Assembly (NCBI RefSeq): GCF_001510645.1
Contig: NZ_LMVB01000008.1
Coordinates: 16,300-80,299, forward strand
Direction: 5' to 3'
DNA length: 64,000 bases
Source: Paenibacillus sp. FJAT-29882
GTDB lineage: Bacteria; Bacillota; Bacilli; Bacillales; DSM-1321
This document shows positions 8,601-17,992 of the stretch, one piece after another; the first letter of the stretch is position 1; every line of letters begins with the position of its first letter. The translations under genes and the position numbers were made by a program. The notes under the pieces were generated by a model that did not search any database, was not told where the DNA came from, and saw only the letters and a list, made by a program, of their open reading frames with translations.

Positions 8601-11600
8601 GTTAGAACCTTCCTTTCAATTACACATAGCGGAATTTGTATTTTACGCTCTTTTCCATTCATCACATAATAGCCATATCCTGCTTGAATTTCTTCCTCTT
8701 TCCGTTCGTAAGGAAGTGTAAATATCGTCTGTTCGGACTTCTTCATTAGAATGACGGCCTGACGGATTTGTTTCAATTCATTTGTTAATGGATCGTACCC
8801 TTTAGAAAGGTCATTATTACTCCCAGACACGAGTACATTAAAGCCCAAATGACTGTAATTTTTCATGAGTCTTGCTATTCTATCCTGCATGAGACTATCA
8901 ATGGTTTGTGAAAAGCGGGAATATCCATCTATGACAAGGAATAATGGCGAAAAGCCTGAAATGGTTGCGCCATTTCGAATCTTGAACAAATATTCCTCTT
9001 CCCTTTTCGATAAGATTTCTTCCACATTGGACAACCATTCTGAAATATGTTCCTTTGTTTCCATATAGAAAACCGGTTCTTCCTCTGAATAGCTAGACAA
9101 CCCTCGATCAAATGAATCAAACACTCCGATGCTCTCGGTTCCTTGGAACAAGACTGTATCTAAGATCACTTTTACGAGATTCGTCTTCCCTTTTTGTGCT
9201 TGGCCAAGTATCATGCAATGGTTATTTTTATTAAAATCAGCTATTACCGGTTGTACATGTTCTTCATCCAAGCCAATCGGGATTATGCCAGTTTCTTTCA
9301 TTACATCCGTATACTGCTTAAAACTCTTCATGTTCAATTGATCTGGGAGCATTGGAATAGCTAAAGGAGCTTTGAATTCTTGATACTTTTCTTTTATCAA
9401 TTGAATATCGCTTCTTGTTGCATCCATTAATTCAAAATCATCCTTACCATCTGCAGCCAAGAACACCTGTGAGAAATAGGCTTCGTCTTTTTTTATAACG
9501 GCCCTGCCTGGGATAGACTCTTGGACAAATGAAGTTTTGCCTAAAACAGAATAAACCTCGGTATTGTCGATCAAATAATGAACGACTTTCGTTTTTAAGT
9601 TATTCATCAATGATTGACGAATCGAGCTGATCCTTGTTGCTGTAAAGATCATATAAATGCCAAGTGATTGGCCGTCTCGGGCAAATTGATTGATTTGTAC
9701 CTCAAGATCTTGCATTTCTTCTTTAATAATGTCAAAGTTATCAATTGCAAAAAATACAAGCGGTAGCTTCTCGTTACTAATGGCATTATATAGTTTCATA
9801 CTGCTAACTTCTTGTTGTTGAAATAAATGTTTTCTTCTAGCCATTTCATCCTTCAGAATCCTCATGAACTTTTCTATTTTCAACTTCTCATCCATTAAGA
9901 AAAAGTCGGCCGTATGAGGTAACTGTTTTAGTGGAAGCAGCGAACCGTTCCCAAAGTCAAATAAGTAATAATGGATTTCTTCCGGGCTGTACCGTTCTGC
10001 CATGCTAAGAAGAAGTGTTAAAGCCGTTTGTGATTTCCCATAGCCGGCCGAACCAAATATGCCAATATTTCCATCATCCATCACATCATACTCATATGGT
10101 GTCTGACTTTGCTTTTCAGGTTCATCGATTAAGGCTAATTGAATGTTCCCTTTTTCTATAGTTTGAAACGCTCTTCGTGACAGTCGATTTGCGAGTGGAG
10201 GCAACCAAGGACTGTTCAATTTCTTTATCCCCATCGACTGTTGCAACGCTTCAATTTTATCAACAATCATATCTATTTCTGTCAGCACTTCTTTGTTTTT
10301 TCTTTCACTAGCTGTAACATCTGATAATGGGATAAGGCCTAAATCCGTTACGATCGCAATTTCATCTTCTGTCTCTGAAGTGTCTTCCAAATAAGGGGCA
10401 CCGCTCCAAGCCGACTGAAAAAGCTCGTAAACTTCATTATTCCCCACTTGAAGATACCCTCTTCCGGTTACAGTTATAGAGGCAGCATCGCCATTTTTCA
10501 ATATTTCTCTACTGTCATCTGTGTCCTGCACTTTCAAAGCAACTCTAAATCTAGCATTACTCCAGATTTGTTCGTCAATAATTCCACCTGGCTTTTGCGT
10601 AGCAAGGATAAGGTGAACACCTAGACTTCGCCCAATTCGGGCCGCACTAACAAGTTCACGGATAAATTCTGGTTCTTCGCTCTTTAACTCTGCAAACTCA
10701 TCGGATATGAGAAAGAGATGAGGAAGTGGTACCTCTGCAACATCTTTTTTATATAAATCGGCATAATCATTAATATGGTTAACCTTATATTGATCGAATA
10801 AGCGTTGACGTCTCTTCAACTCACTTTTGATCGAAGCAAGTGCCCGTAAACTGAAATTTTTACTTCCCTCAATATTTGTAATCGTGCCTAAGAGATGCGG
10901 CATATTTTTAAAAGGTTGGGCCATGCCCCCCCCTTTATAATCAATAAGGAGAAAGGCCACTTCATGGGGATGAAAATGAACAGCAAGTGATAATATGTAG
11001 GTTTGTAAAAATTCACTTTTCCCCGATCCTGTTGTCCCAGCAAGCAAACCATGAGGCCCATGTGCCTTTTCATGAAGGTTCAATTCTACAAGATCCACTT
11101 TCCCCTTGAGACCTACTGGTACTGCAAGTGATTTTTTTGCCTGCCTTGTTAACCAATTTTGTTTAATTGGAAGCTGATCAATATCTTTTACATCGAGCAT
11201 CCCCATAAAAGAAACACTTGAAGGAATCGAATTCGTCATCCCCACCTGATGGTCGAGTGTTCTTAGCATCCGGGAAAATACTTCATTTCCTTCGCTTTGA
11301 TGAGCATCTAGCTTAAATGGAATGCTAACTGCTTTATTTTCCTGGATCAGGATATCGCCCTCTTGATCATTGATATACCGAACAAGTGTATGGATATTCT
11401 CATTCAAGCTTTCTTTTGATTCTGCTGCAAAAAGGACGGAAATGCCAAGATCAGCATGTTCACCTTCTAAATATTCTAATATGACATGGTCTGCGATTAA
11501 CTGCCGATTCATAATGATAAAAACGATATGTGGGGTAAATCTTACTTTTTCCTTATTTTCTTCTAAATTGCGCTCACGAAGTATTTCGTATATGGATGAA

Positions 11601-13072
11601 AGCAACTGATCACGAGTTTGTTCATTATAAATGAGCCCTTTTGCATGTGCATGCGGCAATTGAAAATGAGGCAGCCATTTGATCCATTCCCACTCGCTAT
11701 ATTCCTGTTCATTAAATATACAGACAAACCTTATATCGTGATAACTGTGAAAGAAAGAAAGCTGCCCGATGATTTGGTGAATCTCATTCTTTACAACTTT
11801 CTCTTTGCCAATCAGACCGATAGAACCTTTTGACAGGTCAGCTACGATCGGTACATTTTTTATTTCCTGATACACCTTTTCCAACACTTGAGACTGTTCT
11901 AACAAATTGTCGATTTCCCGATTGGCCATATCACCCGAACTAACCGAAACCTGGTAGCTAGATGGCACAGTTCCAGTACCCAATCTAAATTGAAGGAAAT
12001 CATAACTTTCAATCGACCTCTCCCAAATCCGGTCCGTGATAAACCCGGTTAAGTATTTCATTCTTTCAAATGATGGAAAGTGATAATCTAGAACACGCTT
12101 TTGTTTTTCGGCTAATTCTTGAAGTTCCTTACGCTTATTTTCCAAATAAAGTGTATACACTCTATATCTTCGCTCTTTCTGTTTCTTCCGGGTTTGTTTA
12201 TCTTTAAAAAATTGTACAGATGAGGTTACTAATGTAGTCATAAACATAACCATGGAAACGATAATAAAGATCCCTCTCGGCTGAATAATGGCAACTACAC
12301 CCATAACCATTAACATAATCAGCGGAGGCATAATGATGAGCCATAGACCTCTATTGCTATCATCTGACTCCTGCGATGGGAACGATAGCGAAACCTTCTC
12401 TTCCGGAAGTTCATAAATCATTCTCGGAGTACGACGATAGGTCGGATACTTTTTGCTCATTTCTGACTGTGGGCGTCTGGTCAAAGGAAGACTCGTAACA
12501 TATTTATCTAGACTGATGATTTCAATTAAATCGATATCTAATAAACGGATTTCCATAAAGGGAGAAAAGATAATGTCGCCTATTTCCACGATCATGTTCT
12601 GCCTGACCTTTTGTCCGTTTACAAAAAGAGTAGCCTCTTGTGGCTTCACTTGCCATCTTCCACCCGTTTTTAACAGATGAAAAGAGTCGTTGTCTTGTTT
12701 TAAAATGGCTGTTTTCTTTTTATAGAAAACAGCATCCTCATTATCAGATGAAAAAGAAATTTCCTGTTGATACCCCATATAATATGTAGATGTTAATACA
12801 TCCGAGGAAGTCAAAAACATCCTTAATGTTTCTCCTCGATCTTCAAGTTCGAACGGTTCTTCTGCTGTACCTTCAAAAATCAATGTCTCATTTTGCCTAA
12901 TAACAAAACGACTCTCTTCTATAACGATATCCAATATTCCCCCAGTGAAAGGAAACTCTCTAACTGTAACTGTTTGCTGGACATCGGGACCAACCGATAA
13001 AGAATGAGCTTGATCTTTGCCGAGTGGCACCCTCTGGTAATACTGATTATAGAACAACCAGAGATTACTCAT
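8597..13072 (-). CDS. essC: Type VII secretion ATPase EssC (FtsK/SpoIIIE family)
   Basis: A 1491-residue motor protein. The N-terminal ~200 residues are FHA-like, followed by two close transmembrane helices (~230-280) and then tandem FtsK/SpoIIIE ATPase modules. The first module has a canonical Walker A (GTTGSGKSEF, ~675) and LLIDYKGGGMA. The second has GSAGYGKSQTA (~1009). The third has GQAQKGKTNL (~1290). EssC energises export of WXG100 and LXG substrates and its C-terminal modules select them. Length matches intact EssC/YukBA proteins, and it is a single gene. It lies between essB and esaA with a four-base overlap to esaA. Domain positions are estimated by eye. Confidence 0.97.
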   Translation of the reverse strand: MSNLWLFYNQYYQRVPLGKDQAHSLSVGPDVQQTVTVREFPFTGGILDIVIEESRFVIRQNETLIFEGTAEEPFELEDRGETLRMFLTSSDVLTSTYYMGYQQEISFSSDNEDAVFYKKKTAILKQDNDSFHLLKTGGRWQVKPQEATLFVNGQKVRQNMIVEIGDIIFSPFMEIRLLDIDLIEIISLDKYVTSLPLTRRPQSEMSKKYPTYRRTPRMIYELPEEKVSLSFPSQESDDSNRGLWLIIMPPLIMLMVMGVVAIIQPRGIFIIVSMVMFMTTLVTSSVQFFKDKQTRKKQKERRYRVYTLYLENKRKELQELAEKQKRVLDYHFPSFERMKYLTGFITDRIWERSIESYDFLQFRLGTGTVPSSYQVSVSSGDMANREIDNLLEQSQVLEKVYQEIKNVPIVADLSKGSIGLIGKEKVVKNEIHQIIGQLSFFHSYHDIRFVCIFNEQEYSEWEWIKWLPHFQLPHAHAKGLIYNEQTRDQLLSSIYEILRERNLEENKEKVRFTPHIVFIIMNRQLIADHVILEYLEGEHADLGISVLFAAESKESLNENIHTLVRYINDQEGDILIQENKAVSIPFKLDAHQSEGNEVFSRMLRTLDHQVGMTNSIPSSVSFMGMLDVKDIDQLPIKQNWLTRQAKKSLAVPVGLKGKVDLVELNLHEKAHGPHGLLAGTTGSGKSEFLQTYILSLAVHFHPHEVAFLLIDYKGGGMAQPFKNMPHLLGTITNIEGSKNFSLRALASIKSELKRRQRLFDQYKVNHINDYADLYKKDVAEVPLPHLFLISDEFAELKSEEPEFIRELVSAARIGRSLGVHLILATQKPGGIIDEQIWSNARFRVALKVQDTDDSREILKNGDAASITVTGRGYLQVGNNEVYELFQSAWSGAPYLEDTSETEDEIAIVTDLGLIPLSDVTASERKNKEVLTEIDMIVDKIEALQQSMGIKKLNSPWLPPLANRLSRRAFQTIEKGNIQLALIDEPEKQSQTPYEYDVMDDGNIGIFGSAGYGKSQTALTLLLSMAERYSPEEIHYYLFDFGNGSLLPLKQLPHTADFFLMDEKLKIEKFMRILKDEMARRKHLFQQQEVSSMKLYNAISNEKLPLVFFAIDNFDIIKEEMQDLEVQINQFARDGQSLGIYMIFTATRISSIRQSLMNNLKTKVVHYLIDNTEVYSVLGKTSFVQESIPGRAVIKKDEAYFSQVFLAADGKDDFELMDATRSDIQLIKEKYQEFKAPLAIPMLPDQLNMKSFKQYTDVMKETGIIPIGLDEEHVQPVIADFNKNNHCMILGQAQKGKTNLVKVILDTVLFQGTESIGVFDSFDRGLSSYSEEEPVFYMETKEHISEWLSNVEEILSKREEEYLFKIRNGATISGFSPLFLVIDGYSRFSQTIDSLMQDRIARLMKNYSHLGFNVLVSGSNNDLSKGYDPLTNELKQIRQAVILMKKSEQTIFTLPYERKEEEIQAGYGYYVMNGKERKIQIPLCVIERKVLT

Positions 13073-13093
13073 GCTATCTCCTCCTGCAATCCT

Positions 13094-14413
13094 TTATTCA
13101 TTATTCTTACTTTCAGCTGACTTTTGGCTATCGGTTGTCTGAGTTTTACCAGCCTGCTCCAAAGCTTGCTGTTGCTCAGCCTCCAATTTCGCTTGTTCCT
13201 CTTGTTTTTCTTTATTCCGTTTTTCCTCTTCTTCCAGCCTTTTCGCTTCTTCTTCCTGCGCTTTTTGTTCTTGCTCGTATTCATTTAATTCAGTTTGAAT
13301 TTTATCTAGCTCTTGCTGTTTTTCTTCGCTTTTCATCTCTTCATCTGCTTTAATTTCTTCACTATACTGAATCAGTGCAAGAATAATGATATCTCGATCT
13401 TCAAGTGAACGAGCGATTTCCAAAGCTTCCTTTGCCTCACCTCTACCAATATGGATCCAATATTGATAATATTGAGGGTCTGCCTGAAGACTAACTGTAT
13501 TTCGAATCACTTCTTTTTGATCTTCATTTAGCGCTTCATTAATAATGTAAGATTGTGCAAGTTCATATTGAACGATCTGTGGCATGCCTTTAATTTTATA
13601 ATCTGATAAAGTATTGATTACCTGACTGTATTCTTTATTCAAAAAGTATTCCTGGCTATTAATGAAGGCAGCCTGTTTAGGTTGGCTAAAAATAAGTGAA
13701 TACAAGCTATAAATCAGTGCCGGTAACAAAAAAATCAAAAGACCGAGAGAAACGAATCTAGTAATCTTCCATTCCTTTTTGGTTACTCGTACAAACTTCT
13801 TCTCTTGCATATCTAGCAATTTCATATTTTTTTGAATAATAGCCAAAAGCGCCTCTTCATTTTCTGTGTTCATGATTTCCGCTTCTTTGGGTGACAGCTC
13901 TAGTGTTTCATGAAACTTGAAATAGTGTAAAAAGGGATGCTTAGATACGACGGAAGCAGCCACAACGGCTTTTATTTCCTGCCAAAGTCTTTCCCGATCT
14001 TGTTCATAAGGAGGAATGCTCTCCATGACTCCATAATGTAAAAAATAGGGCGTTAAGCTTTCATCTGCTACAATATTTTCCGGACAGACGATCAAATGTA
14101 GCCGATGGAAGGGATGATTCATGATTTTTTTTAGGAGTTGAAAGGCAAAAACCCATCTGCTTTTTTCATCTTTACTTTGGATTTCGTTAAAGGATAAATA
14201 GGTTTGAGGCGATTGAAATACGAGGCTGAGTTCATCCTCTGTTAAGATAACCTCTTTATGTATAGAAGGGTCTATGTCTTTAATCATTTCCATTTCCGCT
14301 CGATCATTTAATTTGATTTTTTCCCTTTGAAAAATTAAATGAATAGAGTTATCTTCTCTCTTTAATACCGCTTCAAGCTGTTCTTCGAGATACGTTCGAC
14401 TCTGTTCTGTCAT
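13094..14413 (-). CDS. essB: Type VII secretion protein EssB (YukC)
   Basis: A 439-residue single-pass membrane protein. Residues ~1-205 form a pseudokinase-like cytoplasmic domain, a transmembrane helix follows (~216-236, VSLGLLIFLLPALIYSLYSL), and then an extracytoplasmic helical domain. The C-terminal ~80 residues are a highly charged Glu/Lys/Gln coiled coil ending in a Ser/Asn-rich tail. This matches EssB/YukC, the T7SS core subunit that dimerises and contacts EssC. It sits 21 bases before essC. Unlike the tightly packed downstream genes, it is separated from esaB by a copy of the dispersed repeat (14430-14477), which interrupts the operon. Confidence 0.95.
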   Translation of the reverse strand: MTEQSRTYLEEQLEAVLKREDNSIHLIFQREKIKLNDRAEMEMIKDIDPSIHKEVILTEDELSLVFQSPQTYLSFNEIQSKDEKSRWVFAFQLLKKIMNHPFHRLHLIVCPENIVADESLTPYFLHYGVMESIPPYEQDRERLWQEIKAVVAASVVSKHPFLHYFKFHETLELSPKEAEIMNTENEEALLAIIQKNMKLLDMQEKKFVRVTKKEWKITRFVSLGLLIFLLPALIYSLYSLIFSQPKQAAFINSQEYFLNKEYSQVINTLSDYKIKGMPQIVQYELAQSYIINEALNEDQKEVIRNTVSLQADPQYYQYWIHIGRGEAKEALEIARSLEDRDIIILALIQYSEEIKADEEMKSEEKQQELDKIQTELNEYEQEQKAQEEEAKRLEEEEKRNKEKQEEQAKLEAEQQQALEQAGKTQTTDSQKSAESKNNE

Positions 14414-14429
14414 GATTCAATGCTCCTTT

Positions 14430-14477
14430 ATAAAGTGAAATTTCAATCAGTGGGGGTTTTACTGCCCGTTAGATAAA
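14430..14477 (+). repeat. Dispersed repeat, copy 2, inside the T7SS operon
   Basis: This near-identical copy of the repeat at 2169 fills the essB-esaB gap. Its end overlaps esaB: the last codons and stop of esaB (Asn-Gly-Gln-stop) are read on the minus strand from the repeat segment TTACTGCCCGTT. The element therefore probably inserted at the 3' end of esaB and supplied its stop. Confidence 0.7.
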
Positions 14478-14710
14478 ATTTCAAAACGATCCCCAGTGGT
14501 GATTCCGTGCTCCACCAGCTTATCCGTTCCAGATAAGACAATTTGCTTGTTAGGTATCCGTACCCAATATCCCTCTCGCGGGGGTTCAGAGATGGCTTTA
14601 GCCTGCCAAACTATATCAATCAGTTTCTTAACAGAGTTATAGTTGGATAGACGGAGGTCGAAGCTGTCATTTCCATAATGTTTTAAATCGATTGTAACGA
14701 TAATATACAT
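14459..14710 (-). CDS. esaB: EsaB/YukD ubiquitin-like T7SS protein
   Basis: An 83-residue protein beginning MYIIVTIDLKHYG with a beta-grasp pattern and the segment WVRIPNKQ typical of YukD/EsaB. EsaB is a small cytoplasmic ubiquitin-fold protein needed for T7SS activity in Staphylococcus and Bacillus. Length matches the family. It lies 77 bases downstream of esxA on the same strand. The final residues come from the dispersed repeat at 14430-14477, so the natural C-terminus may have been changed by one or a few residues. Confidence 0.92.
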   Translation of the reverse strand: MYIIVTIDLKHYGNDSFDLRLSNYNSVKKLIDIVWQAKAISEPPREGYWVRIPNKQIVLSGTDKLVEHGITTGDRFEILSNGQ

Positions 14711-14787
14711 TTTCTCACCTCATAGATGAAGGAGCGCCTTCATCTGGTGAAAATGGCGCTCCTACATACTTCATATTCAGATGGAAG

Positions 14788-15081
14788 TTACCCGCGAATC
14801 TGGCTAGCGATTTGGTTATCAGCATCAGCAAGAGCTCTCGCTGTGCTTTTAAGCTGCCGAGAAATATCCTCAAGTAAATTTTGCATTTGTACAAACGATG
14901 GTTTTAATGCATCGTATTGCTCACTAAATGCTCTGCTCGCTTCCCCTTCCCAAACACTTTCCAATTCACCAATCATCGTATTTAAGCGAGTAATCTGATC
15001 TCCTACCTGATTGCTTTCACTCGTATAACGGTTGGACATACTATCTAGTTCTGCAGGGGTAACACGAATAATTCCAGACAT
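14788..15081 (-). CDS. esxA: EsxA/YukE WXG100 secreted protein
   Basis: A 97-residue helical hairpin protein with the WXG motif as W-E-G near the middle (residues 43-45) between two amphipathic helices, the defining form of the WXG100 superfamily. EsxA/YukE is the main small substrate and a required component of the Firmicute T7SS. It is the first gene of the operon, with a strong ribosome site (AAAGGAGAGG) eight bases before the ATG, consistent with high expression. The upstream non-coding region must hold the operon promoter. Confidence 0.96.
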   Translation of the reverse strand: MSGIIRVTPAELDSMSNRYTSESNQVGDQITRLNTMIGELESVWEGEASRAFSEQYDALKPSFVQMQNLLEDISRQLKSTARALADADNQIASQIRG

Positions 15082-15606
15082 GTAATCCTCTCCTTTTCAA
15101 TACATTTACTATAATTGTAAAAATACAAACAGAAAAGGTCAATTCATTCCTTGGCCATATTAGAAAAAGAGGAATAATTACCCAATATCTCCACACCAAA
15201 CGAATAATATATGGATTCGCATAGGGTTTTTTTCCTTGTTTTTAAACAAAATTATTTCAAAAAAATAGATACTAAGACTTTTGCTCTTTGTAATCGGAAA
15301 TGGGTAATTTTATCTCTTTATTAAATTCCTCAAGAAATAAACTGAAATAGCCGCTTTACCCATTTGATTAGCTCACTTCACGAAGTGGATTCATTCGTTC
15401 AGCCCAATCTTTAATTTCTTTGTAAATCTCATTTACTTTATTATCTATAAAACGAGAATACTCTTATTACATCGAGTAGATCCCACCTACATTTGCAAAA
15501 AAACGGCTTGCTACGATCTTTCTCGGTTTAAAAAACTACTTGTATTTTCCTTCACAGCGTGGTAAATTTGGATAAATCGAATTTTTCAAATAACTGAATA
15601 CTCACA
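15082..15606. other. Non-coding region upstream of esxA; small ORF remnant
   Basis: The region lies between the divergent esxA operon and the S-box leader and must hold the esxA promoter. On the minus strand, 15368-15463 reads as a 31-residue open segment ending KDWAERMNPLREVS-stop that lacks a start codon, possibly the tail of a lost gene. I see nothing else convincing. Confidence 0.4.
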
Positions 15607-15715
15607 TTCTTATCAAGAGAGACGGAGGGATTGGCCCGATGATGTCTCAGCAACCAGCCGTGTTTCGGCAAGGTGCTAATTCCTATAGGTATAGAACATA
15701 CCTAGAAGATAAGAA
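15607..15715 (+). promoter_or_regulatory. SAM-I (S-box) riboswitch aptamer
   Basis: The leader carries the S-box consensus blocks in order: CTTATCAAGAGAGACGGAGG, GGATTGGCCCGATGATGTC, CAGCAACC, a CGGCAAGGTGCTAATTCC block, and GATAAG closing the basal P1 stem with CTTATC. It binds S-adenosylmethionine and turns off downstream sulphur and methionine genes when SAM is plentiful. It precedes the metE paralogue at 15841, a known S-box target in B. subtilis (yxjG/yxjH). Confidence 0.95.
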
Positions 15716-15735
15716 GATCGTCTTCGTATTTTCGC

Positions 15736-15770
15736 GGGCCCTCTTCTTACTCGAGGGCCCTTTTATTTTT
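15736..15770 (+). terminator. S-box expression-platform terminator
   Basis: GGGCCCTC and GAGGGCCC pair perfectly around a nine-base loop and are followed by TTTTATTTTT. This is the intrinsic terminator that the SAM-bound riboswitch allows to form, about 70 bases before the metE paralogue start. Confidence 0.93.
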
Positions 15771-15840
15771 GTTTATTGGCAAAAAACTTGACCTAATTAA
15801 ACGCTTTATGAAAAATCTATAAAAGGAAGTAGGAAATAAC

Positions 15841-16959
15841 ATGACAAAATTAGCAGCGCAAGAAAGAGTAACGAATGTACCATTTAAAGCAGATCACGTC
15901 GGTAGCTTTTTACGACCAGAACGCCTTAAACAAGCACGTTTACAAAAGGACAACGGTGAAATTACAGCTGATGAATTACGAAAAATCGAGGACGAGGAAA
16001 TTATAAAGCTAGTTGAAAAGCAAAAAGAGGCTGGTCTTACAGCTGTTACTGATGGTGAATTTAGACGCGCTTGGTGGCATTTAGATTTTCTTTCAGGTTT
16101 TGATGGGGTTGTGTTTCATGAAACGAATGATGGCATTCAATTTAACGGTGTTAAAACGAGAGCGCACGGCATTAAGGTAACGGAAAAAATCGCATTTTCT
16201 GATCATTATATGATTGATCATTATAAGTTCCTTCATAATATTGCAGGCGATGCTGTTGCAAAATTTGCCATACCAAGTCCCAATATGCTTTATTTCAGAG
16301 GAACACTAGAAACTGATGTTTACCGTACTCACGAAGAATTTTATGATGATTTAATTGCTGCCTATCAAGGGGTTATTCAAGCACTTTATGATGCCGGTTG
16401 CCGATACCTCCAATTAGATGATACGGCTTGGTCCCTATTCTTTTCTGAAAAAGGCAGAGAGCAAATCGCTAAGAGAGGGTCAGATCCTGCTACATTAGCA
16501 GAACTGTTTGCTAGAGGGATCAATGAATCCATCGCAAATAAGCCAGATGATATGATCATTACGATGCACATTTGCCGAGGCAATTTCAGATCGACATATT
16601 CATCCACTGGTGGTTATGAAGATGCTTCTAAAACGATTTTCGGTGGATTAAATCTTGACGGTCTTTTCCTTGAATTTGATGATGATCGTTCAGGTGGTTT
16701 TGAACCGCTGCGTCATATAAATAGACCTGACCTTTCCGTTGTATTAGGCTTAATCACTTCTAAAAAAGGCGCATTGGAAGATCCCGAACGGATTAAGGAA
16801 AGAATCGCAGAAGCTTCAGAGTATGTTTCATTAGATCAAATCTGTTTGAGCCCACAATGCGGGTTTGCTTCAACAGAAGAAGGTAATGAACTGACAGAAG
16901 AAGAACAATGGGCAAAAGTACGCCACGTTGTGAATATTGCACAAGATGTTTGGAAATAA
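15841..16959 (+). CDS. yxjG: MetE-like methionine synthase paralogue (YxjG/YxjH family)
   Basis: A 372-residue protein corresponding to the C-terminal catalytic half of cobalamin-independent methionine synthase. It begins with FKADHVGSFLRPE, and it has the His-x-Cys zinc-ligand block (TMHICRGNFR, ~241-250) and the later Cys (LSPQCGFAS, ~340). It lacks the N-terminal half of full MetE, as do B. subtilis YxjG and YxjH, which are S-box controlled. The likely role is methyl transfer to homocysteine from an alternative methyl donor, but the donor is not settled. The ATG follows GGAAGTAGG. The gene is monocistronic, and a strong hairpin follows at 17097. Regulation by the upstream SAM riboswitch is clear. 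The YxjG/YxjH choice is not resolvable here. Confidence 0.92.
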   Translation: MTKLAAQERVTNVPFKADHVGSFLRPERLKQARLQKDNGEITADELRKIEDEEIIKLVEKQKEAGLTAVTDGEFRRAWWHLDFLSGFDGVVFHETNDGIQFNGVKTRAHGIKVTEKIAFSDHYMIDHYKFLHNIAGDAVAKFAIPSPNMLYFRGTLETDVYRTHEEFYDDLIAAYQGVIQALYDAGCRYLQLDDTAWSLFFSEKGREQIAKRGSDPATLAELFARGINESIANKPDDMIITMHICRGNFRSTYSSTGGYEDASKTIFGGLNLDGLFLEFDDDRSGGFEPLRHINRPDLSVVLGLITSKKGALEDPERIKERIAEASEYVSLDQICLSPQCGFASTEEGNELTEEEQWAKVRHVVNIAQDVWK

Positions 16960-17096
16960 CCAAAAAAAATAGTCCTAATCAATCTATAGATCCATCTTCG
17001 CCAGGTAGTAAAGTACAATTTAATAAAGCACTACTATATATGTCGAGGTACTCTGCTGTTTTTCTTGCAATTGTAATGAATACTTATATTTCCAAT

Positions 17097-17146
17097 AAGA
17101 AGAGCCTTCGTGTATTTTGTAAACTCACGAAGGCTCTTCTTTAATT
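17097..17146. terminator. Bidirectional intrinsic terminator
   Basis: A perfect 16-bp stem (AAGAAGAGCCTTCGTG with its complement at 17126-17141) with a 13-base loop is followed by TTTAATTT. It lies between the convergent metE paralogue and the GH25 gene and can serve both. Confidence 0.85.
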
Positions 17147-17194
17147 TAAGGTATCAAAAAAATCATCAAGCACCTTGAGACATAATAGTTTTAA

Positions 17195-17992
17195 CTACTT
17201 ATCCAGCAATTTTAATCGATCTAGGATAACCGCCAATTGTGCCCTTGTGACTGGTTCATTCGGCTTCATTGAACCATCTCCATAGCCCATTAGAATTCCT
17301 GCCTTTTTTGCTTTTTCTAAAGACTTTTCGGCCCAATGTCCTGTAATATCATCGATATGATCTACCACTATAACACTCTCCTTTTGATCAATACCTATAA
17401 ACCACTCGATTGATTTATTGCCATATAAAACATTTAGATCAAGATCCCCTTCATACCAGCTAACTTTCCCAACTGACGTGTATTGCCAAATGTCACAAGG
17501 ATAATCAGGTTGTGTTTGCCTTGATCCATTATTTGACCCATATCTTGGCAGCCATAAGAAATCCGTTTTCACTTTATCCATAGAGTATGGTTTGTAAAAG
17601 TGATGTCCGGTATATAATCCCGTTTTCCATCCAGCTGCTTTACAAACATCAATAAATGCTTGCGTGGCAGGTACCATTTGTGCATCGGTGGCAGTCGTTT
17701 TTTCTTCTACATCTACAACTAGAAATTTAGCATCTTGATCAATGCGATTTAGAAAATCATTGGCTTCTACCTTTGCATCATTCACACTAACAAAGTGAGC
17801 ATATGCATAATGGCCAAATGGGATACCGTATCTTTTACAATTTGCTACGTGATTTTTATATTCCCTATCAATTATTCTAGATCCGTGCTGGACCCGAATG
17901 ATCATAAAAGCAACTTCTTGAGCAGCCTTTTCCCAATTAATTTTATTTGAAGGTTGATAGTGTGAAATGTCTACAATTTGACTTTTAGCCAT
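17195..17992 (-). CDS. GH25 lysozyme with C-terminal SLH domain
   Basis: A 265-residue protein. Residues 1-~200 are a glycoside hydrolase family 25 (Cellosyl-type) muramidase with VDISHYQ (Asp8) and the catalytic D-V-E at 94-96. Its family cuts the MurNAc-GlcNAc backbone of peptidoglycan. Residues ~215-262 form one SLH motif (DITGHWAEKSLEKAKKAGI...), which anchors to pyruvylated secondary wall polymer; usual SLH modules have three. There is no signal peptide at the N-terminus, so export by another route (phage-like or holin) or a cytoplasmic resting form is possible. It ends near the shared terminator at 17097. A prophage-endolysin origin is an alternative. Confidence 0.88.
   Translation of the reverse strand: MAKSQIVDISHYQPSNKINWEKAAQEVAFMIIRVQHGSRIIDREYKNHVANCKRYGIPFGHYAYAHFVSVNDAKVEANDFLNRIDQDAKFLVVDVEEKTTATDAQMVPATQAFIDVCKAAGWKTGLYTGHHFYKPYSMDKVKTDFLWLPRYGSNNGSRQTQPDYPCDIWQYTSVGKVSWYEGDLDLNVLYGNKSIEWFIGIDQKESVIVVDHIDDITGHWAEKSLEKAKKAGILMGYGDGSMKPNEPVTRAQLAVILDRLKLLDK

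Noticed and set aside
15607..15770. Novel regulatory RNA upstream of the metE paralogue
   Set aside because: All consensus blocks of the known SAM-I riboswitch are present, so it is not new.
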